Of a DNA stretch of 64,000 bases, positions 1-12,600 are shown in pieces. A model generated the notes under the pieces. It was given only the letters and a program-made list of their open reading frames with translations. It was not told the DNA's origin and searched no databases. Both the position numbers and the translations under genes were made by a program. Source of the DNA: Archilochus colubris (taxonomy: Eukaryota > Chordata > Aves > Apodiformes > Trochilidae); contig CM041097.1 of NCBI GenBank assembly GCA_023079485.1, forward strand, positions 19,947,158 through 20,011,157. Direction: 5' to 3'. Each line of letters begins with the position of its first letter. The stretch's first letter is position 1.

Positions 1-545
1 AATGTCTGTGCATCTCTGTGCTGCTGGTTGGGGGCATTTTGTGCTGCTGCTGCTTTATTATGTGTTATTCTCATGTTCTTTGTGCCTCATTTTCCCTAGC
101 AATAGAAGGGATTTGATTTGAAAACCTAAATGAACAACAACAACAACCCCCCCCAGTGTAACATAAATCGTGCGAAGTAGAGTACCTGCTAAAATAGAAA
201 GACAAATAGTTGAAAATGCCTCTGTTTTCCTGGGAAAGCACTGGAACATGTTACCATTTTAGTATGGCAGCGTTTTTGACCGGGACAAGTTATAAATTTT
301 CTGCTCTTGCATCACATGTTTGGCAGCAGCAGTTAATTTTTATCATTCATGGGGCAACATTCCTGGTGCCCAAAAAAGCATTTGTCTGATCAAAAGCTTT
401 CTGGAATTTGTTTATAAACCTCTCCTTGCTGCTGGAACACTTGGACAATATTACCAGCAAAACCCCAGATAATTACAAATGGCTGAAGCAATCTCTCTGT
501 TTATTTCTTCTCTTTTTTTTTGTTTTTTTCCTTTGGTTTCTGCAG
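1..545 (+). other. ITPR1: Intron upstream of the first visible exon
   Basis: This is the 3' end of an ITPR1 intron. It holds a short CAA run followed by a C run near 131-155 and a T-rich polypyrimidine tract at about 500-540 leading to the TGCAG acceptor at 541-545. I see nothing else in it. Confidence 0.85.
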
Positions 546-661
546 ATTGCCTGTTCAAGCTCTGCCCCATGAACCGGTACTCTGCCCAGAAGCAGTTCTG
601 GAAAGCAGCAAAGCCAGGAGCCAACAGCACAACAGATGCAGTGCTGCTCAACAAACTGCAT
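546..661 (+). CDS. ITPR1: ITPR1 window exon 1 (human residues 55-93)
   Basis: The exon completes a split Asp codon and codes [18 protein letters not shown] and on to NKLH. It is part of the first beta-trefoil, the suppressor domain that lowers IP3 affinity and passes ligand binding to the channel. The acceptor is TGCAG and the donor is T|GTAAGT. The following 3.1-kb intron (662-3739) is AT-rich with a short A run at 1320-1330; I recognise no element in it. Confidence 0.96.
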
Positions 662-3600
662 GTAAGTGTTGATGTTTGGGATCCTTTGTATCATCAGCAT
701 TTCCATCCAGCTTGATGATATTTCAATTTAAATAAATATCTCTGATCCACTTGAGGCAGTTAACTGGGAGACACCAAGGAAGAAATTATAGAAAATTAGG
801 GTACAAGACTCCTTTTGAGACATTCCCTGAGTCTTTAAGCATCCTCTGATTTGGGACAAGGTTCTGCTCCAGGTCTCTGGCCCAATATCAGTGTGTGGGT
901 TATGGGGCTGGAGTCATGGGAGATATTGAGGCTTTTGTTATTAGTCTTTGCTAGACTCTAATACTGCTCTACCTGAGCATTTTAGGTGATAACAGCATAA
1001 AAATGGGATCCCTCAAACAACCCCAGGGATGAGAGGGTGCTCAGGCATTGGGTCTCATGGTGGGAAGTCCTGAGTGGCAGCTGAGCTGATGATGGCATCT
1101 GAGCCACTGACCTGATAAATCTATAGGCATCCTTCAAACAAGTGGAGCTGCTGCTAAAACATGTAAAGGTTGATGGGTAATTATGGGTAATTATAAGGCC
1201 AGACATCCTCTCCTTCCTCATTAGCTTGCAGTATTTAATATTTTCTGGGTAAAATGTTGACATTCAGCAGATGAAAACCTAGTGAGGCAATTGATTGCTG
1301 TTTTTAGAACCCCTATGTAAAAAAAAAAAAGCTAACTTAAATACCATCTGCTGACTTTAGAGTTAAATAAAATCCATGTTTATGTTAAAATTACATAGCT
1401 AGAGTACTTCATGTCAAAATTACAATTCTAAATATTTTTAGTTTCTTTAAGCCTATATTAAGCTCATTGTAGACTGAAATACAAAATGGCCCTGTAGGAG
1501 AGTGTCATTTGCTGATTGCCATATGGCTGCCTTGCTCCTGCCTTTTGCAAAGGCTGTTTGACTCATTTTTCTTCTGAAAACATAATTTTATAACCTAGAG
1601 GTATTAACTTGGCAAGGAGAAAGCTATTTTGGTGCTGGCTGAAGCACAAAGGTCCCTCGGTTGTTCTGGATTTCTCCTGCCCCTTTGGTGATGGTGAGAG
1701 GAGCAGATCATGTCCTGAGTAACAAGGGATTCTGGGTTTGGGGTTTTTTGGTGTGTAGGGGAAGGGGGTAGTTTATACCCACGGGTTACCTGTATGAGTT
1801 CATAGATTTTCAGAGAAAAAGTGTGGTCTAAATGCTGTGTCATGTAGGAGAAAAAGACTTTGTGGTTGGCCTGGATTCCAGTGTCATTTATTTAAAGCTG
1901 TCTTTGCTTTCCTCAGCATGTGCCAGTTCAGTCTTTGGGACCTGTTCCTGTTCACCTGACACTTCACTAGTTTGTGCCTATGGAAATACAGGATTAGATT
2001 TTTCCTGTCTCAGTCCCAGCTGAGGGATGTTTGCACAGATTTGTACCACTGGGCACCAGCTGCTTGCTTGATTTGCTGGGAGGATTTGTGAACTTCATGG
2101 TTTTATTGGGGAGTATTTAATGTGTCCCAGTGACACAAAGGCCAATCCTTTGTGTAGCATGAGTCAAATGAGGTCTTCAGTGACCTGGAGCTGATGCATG
2201 GCTTGGAATAACTTGGTCCCACGTTCATCACTCTGATCTGAACTGGTTTTTCTGCCAGTCATATGGGTCCTTGTGCCATCCTTTCCATTGGGCATGTGGA
2301 ATACACTAAAAACTTCAGCATTTTGCCCGATGTATCAGGCAGGGGATCTGTGTCCTGAGACACGTGCCCAGGTTGCTGTATCAGTGCATAGGATTTCTGA
2401 TGACACTGGTGATGCAAGATGCAGTCATCATCACTTGCCTTTTTTGGCTTCTGTTTGTCTGCTGGTGAAATTTATTGTCCTCTGCTGAGTGCTCGGTGCT
2501 GAGGTCAGGTTATTTTCAGTTAATGCCATTTAAGGGATTTGAAATCTGGGACACTTGTCTTTCTCTGGGCTCAGGAGTCGGTACTGGTTGAGAAGCTGAC
2601 ATCTAGTGGCCATGGAAAATGGTGGGGTTTGAATGATGGGTTTGGTGTGAGCTGAGGAAATGCACCTGGAGCTGTAATCATATTTTTAGAGAATACACTG
2701 TTTATTTATAATAAATGTGGCACCTAACCCAGTGCTGACAGAGCAGTCTTGTCTTCTGTGATTGCCTTAGGTAACTGAGAGGGCCCCAGTGTGTTGAAGA
2801 AATCCTTTTTTCAACAGAATACTTAGAAATCAAGCAAGAATTGTATTTCGACAATACAGATAAAATCATGCTGCATTGTATTTCTGAGTAGATTTTTTGA
2901 ATTTGAATGAACAGCTTTATTCCAGATTCTTCTGGAGCAAGAGCCTGCTGTCATACCTGGCCCAGCTGCTAAAAATAGCACATTTTGTGTAAGCTGAAGG
3001 TGATGAAATCTTACAACAGCGTTCAGATAGCTCTTCCTTTGCCATGGCTCAGCTTTGTCTTGTGTTACTGCTTTGTCATACTACAGTAAGGAACCTTGGG
3101 CACTTTCTTCTCCTCCAGAGGAAAACTGGACCTTCTGTAGTCCTTGAGATCTGAGAACCAAGCCATAAACATTGATGCTTAGCCTCCAAAAAGTCCAGTT
3201 TAAATTTGCTCTCTACCACTAGATATGAGTTGAAGCAAATCCTGGTTTTAATGAAAAATATAATTTTTATATGAAGTAAGAGCAAATCAACCAAGTGAAA
3301 TGGTTTAAAAACAACCCAGGAAAATGGCTCCCTTCCTTTAAAATGAAACAGATTATTAAATAAGACCATGTATTTCTCTGACATTCAGATTTGCAGGGGT
3401 TTTCCCTGTTATGACCCTGCTGGTGTGAGTTGTTTCTCATCTCTTCACCTTCCCTCCCCAGGGAGCTAGGGTGTTGTCTTCTCATGGCTGGTTTTCCATC
3501 TTGTCTTCCTGAGTTTTTAGTCTCGTGCTTTTTTCCAAAATGTTGTCACTTTATGGAGTGTTTAAATGCTGTGTGTCTGTCTTCCTAAACACCTGGAAAA

Positions 3601-6600
3601 GGGAATTAGAAAATATGCTGTTGGAAAAAGGGAAATTGTTCTGTTCTAGTTCTTTTGCAATACTCTTAAAGAGTTTTAAGTGTTTGGCCATGCTTTTTAT
3701 GAAACACCCAGCAACTGAATTGTTCTTCTTTGATTCCAGCATGCAGCAGATTTGGAAAAGAAACAGAATGAAACTGAAAACAGAAAGCTGCTGGGAACAG
3801 TCATCCAGTATGGCAATGTCATCCAGGTAGGCTGTGAACACCTTCCCAAGCTGTGAAGGATCTTGCTCAAACTCCCCTGATCAATGTGACTTGAAATTTC
3901 TGGAATTCCTGGAGAAATCTGTAGCTTTGCAAGGTGTGATGGTGTCCTGACCTGGGATTCTGTGAAGCAGGAACTGCCTGTATAGCTGTGGTGGAGTCAC
4001 TGCTATTTTTATGGGTTAATTGTGCTTTTTAATTATTATTATTTTGATGTCACCATGATTGCTTTCTTCAGAAATGCTTCTTAGAGCCTTCATTAGCCTT
4101 GGCCGTCTGCAAAGTGGCAGACTGACTTCCACTCAGCACTTCAGGAGTAGCTGCTGAGAGTTTTTATTTTAATTTGTGTGTGATAGTGTGGTTATCTTGT
4201 GCACATCTGCTGTGTGTTGAGGAGAGGAAAAACGAGCATTATTAGAACTGAACTCTAATTCTTATTCTAGCTGCTTCACTTAAAAAGTAACAAATACTTA
4301 ACAGTAAATAAGAGGCTTCCAGCTCTACTGGAGAAGAATGCTATGAGGGTGACCTTGGATGAAGCTGGAAATGAAGGTTCCTGGTTCTACATTCAGCCCT
4401 TCTACAAACTTCGTTCCATAGGAGACAGCGTAAGTGCTGCAAACAGTACCTGCAGGTGTTCTCTGGGCACAGCCAGGCACAGCTCATCTCCCAGAGCCTG
4501 CCTTGCCATTAATGAACTGCACACATCTTGCAGTCCATGATGCTGCAGGAACAACTTTTTCCCTATGCTGTCATGAGGGGGAGGAAACTTGCTATGGTAA
4601 CTTATATTTTGGAAACATGGAATGATTTGACATTGGAAGGAATAAGGGACCTGATTCCACTAGCCTTCCATAGTTCCTGCCCAACTCAAAATGGTAGGAA
4701 AGCCTGGGTTGCTTTGGGAGATGTAGAACAAGTGATTGGTGTCTTGGTTTTCAGTCATGTCAGTTTGGAATCAAAATTCATCATCATTTCTTATGTGAGG
4801 AATGAGGTAATAATGAGGGTAAATTCCTGTTCATGGGAAATCTGGAAAATGATAGATTCTGAATTGAATGCATTGCTGTTTTAATCTTTTTTTACTGTGT
4901 CTGGGGTCTTTACTTGGGTCTGCCCCAAATCAGGATTCAGGAGGGCTCAGTGTGACCTGAGGTGTAGGTTAGGAAGGTATTTGGCACATCAACACACTGG
5001 CTTTCTCAGATAGCAGTAATTTATCCTGTAGACCACCCTCATACCTGTCACTGTGTACAGACACACACACATAGCACAGCCAAGGCACAGGGTAGTGCAC
5101 TGTGGCCAATAAGTACTTTTTAAATGACATCAACTCTCAGACACTTTGACTAAGAGCAGTTCTCTTCAGTATAGAAAAGGCTTCTTGGTTTTTAGTTTTG
5201 GTTTTAGTGGGACTTTTCCCTAGAAGAAGGGAAGAACAGGACCTTCACTGTCCATAATCAAGTGAATTGTATTGAGTCCTATGCCATATGGACAAGAATC
5301 TGATTTTTCCAATGAAAGTGCATCTGGAAGGAGGACAATGTTGGGCTGGTCTTTTGCTATAGGAATTAATTTGTTAAATGTTAGCCAGAGAAACAACTTC
5401 ATGGAAAGCAGCAGCTAGGTTTGCTACCAGCATTACAGCCTGTGTTTCATCTGAAAGCCTTGGAGTCCAACAGTGTGGGGTTTTTTTCTGCTTGCATGAC
5501 TTAGTACAACGAGCTAAATCCTGAAGCGAGCAGAGTCCTGGTTTCCATACTCAGGCTGGTGTCTTCCCAAACTGCAAGAAAGTGATTTCTTCCCAACACT
5601 CTCGTATTAAAAGGAGGGAAAAAAAAAAAGTTTTCTCAGGTTGCAGGTTTCTGTCTGATATTGCACTTATCTACAGGTTGTCATTGGAGACAAAGTGGTC
5701 CTGAACCCTGTCAACGCTGGGCAGCCTCTCCATGCCAGCAGCCACCAGCTTGTAGATAATCCAGGGTGCAATGAGGTAAGGACAGACTGACACAGCTGGA
5801 GCACTCTCACAAACCTCCCTGTGTCTCAGCTAAGCTGCTGGGATTTGTTTCATGGAAATGGGGGAGTTGGTTGGTGCCTTTGGCAGTGCTGAGGAATGGT
5901 TATGCTGTTAATCAGGAACTTCACAGAGCTAGAAGACTTTTCTCATGTATTTTGGGTGCTAGACAGAGGTTTGATCTCTTGTGCTTGGCTGGCTAAAATT
6001 AAGTTATTCCTTCAAAACCAGAAGTCATGGCACAGTGATATCTAGCAAGTGACTTGCTGGCAGGTCAGCTGTGTAGTTACTTGCTCTGGGGTAAATGCAT
6101 GAAGGGCTTTTCCTTCCCTGAAGCAATGCAGCAGGGACTGCAGGGTTTGGTTGCAAACTCTAAAAGGTAAGGCAGTAGTTTGTGGCAGTGTCTTGTGCAG
6201 GCACAAGGCTGGCACTAATTGTTTGACCTATCCTTTTAGGTCAACTCTGTGAATTGCAATACAAGCTGGAAAATTGTCCTCTTCATGAAATGGAGTGATA
6301 ACAAGGATGATATTCTCAAAGGGGTAAGACTTGAAGCTCTGCTTGTTTGCAACTTGGTCACTGATGGGTAATGCCTGTGCTGACTGTGGTGTCTGGGCTC
6401 TGCCAGGGGGATGTGGTGAGGCTGTTCCATGCAGAACAGGAGAAGTTTCTGACCTGTGATGAGCACAGGAAGAAGCAGCACGTCTTCCTGAGAACAACGG
6501 GGAGACAGTCAGCCACGTCTGCCACCAGCTCAAAAGCCCTGTGGGAAGTAGAGGTAAGAATTGGAACCCAGGCTGGGGTTGGCTTTGTAGGAACAATTAC

Positions 6601-9600
6601 TGTTAAAAATTGTGTACTTGGATTTCTTTTTTTAGGTAAAAGTCTTCCTGGTGTTTGAAGCTCAGTGTTAAAATTCCTTTTCTTACTGTGCTTTCAATGC
6701 AAAACCAAAGCTGGGTTCTGATTTCTAATGCTGCAGCAGATATTTCTCAAATACAGGCTCTTGATGATTGAGAAAAAGGGGACACAAAAGCATCTATGAA
6801 GTCATTCTCTTACCAGTCACTAAAGTTTAACACCAGCCAATAATTCCAACTGTCCTGCTGGGTTTGCTGAACACTCTATTTTTGGTGTGGAATAATGTGA
6901 TTCTGCATATCCTCATTTCACAGATTGCAATCCTTTCCCAGTCTCTGCGTGTTGCTTGTCTGGACCATTTTTTTCTGTGCTTGGCTTTAAAATGGAGTGA
7001 CTAACACCTTGGCCATGGCTGGCTTCTTAAAATATCCTCACTTTATTGGTGTGATTAGAGTTGGTTTATGATTTTAAGTGGTTGCCATTAAAGAATTTAA
7101 ATTTAATTGTAATGGTGGGTAGGTGTTTTTCATATTCTTTTTCCAAGAATTACCTGCTTTGATATGCACAGAAAACCCACCTAGAATTAACATTACTTTG
7201 ATATGCTGCAGCCACATCTTCTGTGGTAGCTGTCCCTGAGTATTGTCACTTGACAATGTGCAGAAAAATCAATGTTCATAAGCTGCTGAGTGAGCTGATG
7301 GTGGTCTGCATGAAGTGTTCACTCTACTGAGTGTTGTTCACATGTGTTTCATCTTCTCTGTGTAGGTGGTGCAGCATGATCCTTGTCGTGGTGGGGCAGG
7401 GTACTGGAACAGCCTTTTCAGGTTCAAACACCTTGCCACTGGACACTACCTGGCAGCAGAGGTAGGTGTTGGGGCTTGCTTAGAAACTCAGCCTTTCCTT
7501 CCACAGCATTTCCTTCCTTTTGCACCTTCTGAAAAGCTCATCTCCTGCCTTAGGAACAGACCTGGGGAGTGGTGTTTGGGTCCTTGGTATTAATATGAGA
7601 ATAGATGGGTAAACAGAAAATAAGGTGAAGGAGCTTTGAAAGAACACTGTGGTACAGGGGTAGTCTTGAGCTTGTTTCACTTTCTTGGTATGATTTCTAG
7701 AGGTGATAACTCTTCTGCAAACAATAGACACTAAATAGTATCTTGTCAGGTGGGCAGTAGAAGCAAGGTGAATTTATTAATAGATGAATACACTGTAAAT
7801 GGCTTGGGAGCCTTTTGGGGAAAATGAATTCAGTTGCTGTTAGTTTCTCTTGAATCACTGATTCCCAATCAGAACAGTAGAACTGGCTGTAAAATGGAAA
7901 CTCAGTTATGCCTCAAGCCAGTTTTATAAGAACTGTAGGTAAAGCTTAGCTGTCCAAGCACACAATAAATAAATCTTTCTCTCTTTCCATAGTAAACATC
8001 CTCCCTTCTCTATTGAAATAAGATTGAGACTTTTTAGTTAAAAAACCCAACAATTAATTTGTGAATTTTGCTGCTAAACACTTGTAAAAGTTGATTAAAA
8101 GCAGTTTTATTTACTCCAGATATATCAGCATGCCTTACAGAAAGCACTGTCAGTCCAAGCTCCTGGATGCAGGAGTTGTAGCAGGACAGAAGGGCTGTCT
8201 CAGCACACACTGTTGTCCCGAGACCATCAGTGGGAAGAGTCCAGATTAAAGAACCCATTTTATATTCTTCTAACAAGCAGATTGGAGTAACAGCAGGATT
8301 TTGTCACTTCCTTTGCAAATCTCTTCCAATAGTGAACCAGTATAGAGCTTTTCCAGTAAATCTTGGCTTTTCTCATCAGCCAAAACAAATACATGGTGTT
8401 ACACCATGCAAAAATACACCAGAGGAGATTGCTCACCTGATCCATGGGTACAATACTGTTTCTTCTGAAAGCTTTCTGCCAAGCCTGTAGTTTATAGCTG
8501 GAAATTCCACTTGGGATTGAAAAAACCAAAACCCTGAAACTTGGTATCTCTCTGTCCCTCTTGCTCCTTTAGTGATTATCCTGAGCAAGTTAAATCTCTG
8601 CATCTTTGCAGATCCCCCAAGTGTTTAATTGATGGGCAGATCCCCAGCCAGAACTGAATCTGTTTGCACAGTTTGTTCTGCATGCCTGGTAGTGCTGGAG
8701 CAGTAGGGCATTTTTTTTAAATTTAATTTTATTTTTTTTTTTTACAAAATAAGTTTAGACCACACTGAGGCTGTTTCCCCCTTCCAGCTCTGCTAGAGTT
8801 TGACGTGCCTGTGATTCTGTTTCATCAGGTAAACCCTGACTATGAGGAAGATGACCTGGAGTGTCAATCCTCAGTAAGTATAGGCAAGAGTCTGATCTTG
8901 CCCCTGATTGAGGAGGGCTTGGCACAGGACCAGATATTTACCTTGCCAGTGCATAGATGGTCCCAGCTTTGCTGCTAGGGAAGAAACCATAAAACTGAGA
9001 ATGATCTGAAGGCTTTTAAGGCCTTTCCAGAGGAGTGGATTTTGAAAACTGGGTTAGGCTTTAGTCAAGAGCAATGCACGTGGAACAGAATTTATGTTAC
9101 CTGGACACCCTCCCCTCTTTGTAGCATCTCTTTCTGTCTTTGTGTTTCTTACCCCTTTGCTTCTTTGAAGCTCTCTCTTGAAGAGGTGTGACCAGCAATT
9201 TGCTCAAGGTGACACGGGATGTGCTGTGCCAGTCAGTTGTCCCACTCCTTGTTTAAGAGATGAATTCCCACTCATTGTTTTAGCTTTCCACAGGAAAGCC
9301 CCAGGATTAAGGGTCTAGAGAGCAAGAATGGCAGGGTGAGAATGATTTCAGTGCCATTCTTCTCCTTTTCCTGTGAAAGCAGGTCTGTGGTGTTTTCAGT
9401 AAGTGTTGTGGTGTCCAAGCCTGAGTGTGCTGATGCTTTGTACCAAGTGTCAAAGGGAAACTGTTGCTTCAGTAGTTGAAAAGAGATAAAACTGGAACAT
9501 CACTTTCCATTGTGGGTTGCATTTTTTTGTTTTTAGTTGGACTTAGTCGTAGACTTACGCATCTTGCTTGGACATTTGTCCTGGAATATGGTGTTGGATA

Positions 9601-12600
9601 ATTTGTTCCAGTATGAAGAACTACTCCTGGGGTTTTTAAAGATGCACTGTGATGCTTTGAAATACCATGAGGTGGAATTTTCCTCCTACAAGGATTTGTT
9701 CCAATATTCTGGCCATTAAGAGGCCTATCCTTACCCCCAGATATTGAGCTATTATCCTAATTGGTTTAGTGGTGGTACCTGGCAGCTAACACTGACCTTC
9801 TGACAGCTTGACTTCAGTAAAGAGACTGGAAAAATGAAAAACAACAAAAAAAAACACCCTACAAAGTTATTGTGGGGAAGAGATTGCAACATCAAGCTAT
9901 TTTGTTAACGTTTTAGAAACTGAGCAGTGTTGAGGTCCTTCAGACATCCACCCTCCTGTGTAATTCCAAGATCTCCCTCTGATGGGAAGTGCAGGAACTG
10001 GAGACACTCCAGAGCTGAGCTGCTTTTTCCCTGCTCTGTGACTTTGCCACTAGATGGCAAACCCAGCCCGCAGAGATGAGGATCAGGAGCAGATCCCTCA
10101 GTTCTGCTGCAAAATGACTGCACTGTTTAGCTACCAACAGGTTGGTGTTGGCTGCTTTATCCAGCTTTGTCCAGAGTCCAACTTTATCCAAATGGGAGCT
10201 GTCTGCAAGATGGGAGGTTTCTTGGCACAGCTCTGTGTTGTTTTTTTCTTCTTATACCTCAGTACAGGTATACCTGGGGTTAAAGGGGCAGGGGTGAGAT
10301 GCCAGCTGGTACCATGGGAACAGCTTTTGTCCAACTTGGGGGTGATGCTTTAGTTTTAGTTAAATTGCTCCATTTTCTACTTTCTGATTTTTGCCACGGT
10401 GTCAATAACTGACCAGTTGTCTCCTGGAATACAAACTGTGAGGACAGAGCAGCTGCAGAGATGGAGACAGCTGAAGCCTGGAGAATTCATTCCAAGTGAG
10501 CAAATTTCTTCTGGTGTAAAGGCTCCAGATGGACTCTATTCAGCTCATAGTTTCTTCTCCTGAAGGCACACTCCCAAGGTGTATTTCTGTTCCATACAGC
10601 TAACTGTTCCCATGTGCAAAATCAGACTTTAAATGTCACTGCTTTGCAGCCAAGTTCATTGAGTACAGAAGTGGTAATGAGAGCATCCTGAGGCATGATC
10701 AATGGCAGTACCTTGCCTGGATGTTTAAGGACTGCAGTCCTCACAGCATGGCTTTGAAGGGAAGGTACTGGAGTCCTCACTGCTTGAACCCATCTTTCAC
10801 TGGTGCCAAGAGCACAAGGGAGCTGACACTTGATCACTTTGAAAAATTACACCTAGGATTTAGGTGTTTGTAGATGGACAGCTGAATCCTGCCTTGTGTC
10901 AGACACTTAGCAACTTTTTTTTTGTGGACTGGTGATACTGATAGTTCCCTAGAGAAGGTTTTAGAGAAAGCTGCAATTCCTTTTTTCCAGTTTAGTGTTG
11001 TTTTTTCCAAACTTTGTCCTTCCATCTGAAAATCCAGAGTTTTACTCAGTTGCTGTTAGTATCTTTACTTTGTTAGTAGAGGCTGGTAATCTGCGAGCAC
11101 CTTGGGAATAAAGATGGTGCTGATGCCATGTCCTTTGGAGTCTATCACTGTGTTTGAGTGCATCATGAGCTGATGTGTGAGCAGCAAGACAGCCAGCCTC
11201 TGGGTTAGCTGCTGTTTCATTTGTCTGTGATGGATAGATGCTTGTCCTGGTTTTGTTGCTGAAGTTTGTTTCCCTCCAGCATGGTTGGTACCCAGTGCTG
11301 CTGGGTTTTCCAGTTGCAGGTCCCATAATGACTTGGTTAGACTGATAACTGCAGTACATCAAATACATCTCAAGAAGTAGTAGTGTCAGGGGTGGGGGGC
11401 TTGGCAGACATGGCTCATCTGAAGTTAGTCAGAGCTCCCAGAGCTCTGGGTGGGGGGGTAAATGGTCAGAGGATTTGGAGCCTCCCCTGGCACTATCTGC
11501 AAGACATAATTTCTGTGGTTTAGGATTTATTGTGATCCAGAAATATTCAGAAATTATTAACACCAGGGAATGTGAAGAAATGATTGGCAAGATCAGCTAC
11601 TTGTTGGTTTTATTGGTGTCCAGCTGACTGAACAGTACTTGGAATGGTTCAGAGTTCTGCCTGCAAATTACAGGAGACATGTATCTAACATGGACAGGTG
11701 GGTCTGGAGGGCTTGGTCTGACTGTGCTGGGTATTCTTCCACAGCTGGACCCTGAGCAGGATGCCTCCAGAAGGGGCCTGCACAGTGCTCAGGAGAAGAT
11801 GGCATATTCTCTGGTGTCTGTGCCTGAAGGAAATGATATCTCCTCCATCTTTGAGTTGGACCCCACCACTTTGAGAGGAGGAGACAGCCTTGTCCCCAGG
11901 TACAGCTAAATGTATTGATGATTTTTTTTTTTTTTTTTTACTATTTCTTTAAGGTAAAGCTGCCTCTACTAATATTTTTATCTTTTGGAATGAAGAGTCT
12001 TCCTGAAACTAATATAGAAATCATTAGGCAAGTGCCTGAAACTTCACTTTAGTACTTTACAATAGAGTTACAAGTAACAGAACCCCATTTTACAAATGGG
12101 AAGATGGAGATGTACTTCCTTGCCAGTGAAAAAACCTGAGATTAGAAGCCTTGTGCTCTAAAGTCACTCCCCTAACCTGTCTGTAAGACATTAGCTAGGA
12201 TGTAACATCAAGTGGTCAATTAGTTCCCACTTCATACTCTATGGCTTATGTGCCCATTACTGCTATTATGGTGTCACTTGCCACTTCAAAGATACCCCAT
12301 CTGCATTCAGGCTCTTTGCTGTCCATTCCCATCCACTTTGTTTAGGCAGCTCTCCAAATGATCAGATACTCTGAACCTACTGGAAGTTCACATGACCACC
12401 AAAAGGCAGCATCTTGCAGTTCTAACAATGGGAAAAATTCCCATCTGGGAAATGGACTCATGATCTGAAATTTATTTCTTTCAGGAACTCTTATGTCAGA
12501 CTCAGACACCTTTGCACTAACACCTGGGTTCATAGTACAAATATCCCAATTGATAAAGAAGAGGAGAAACCTGTGATGCTCAAAGTAAGTCCTGTTTCTT

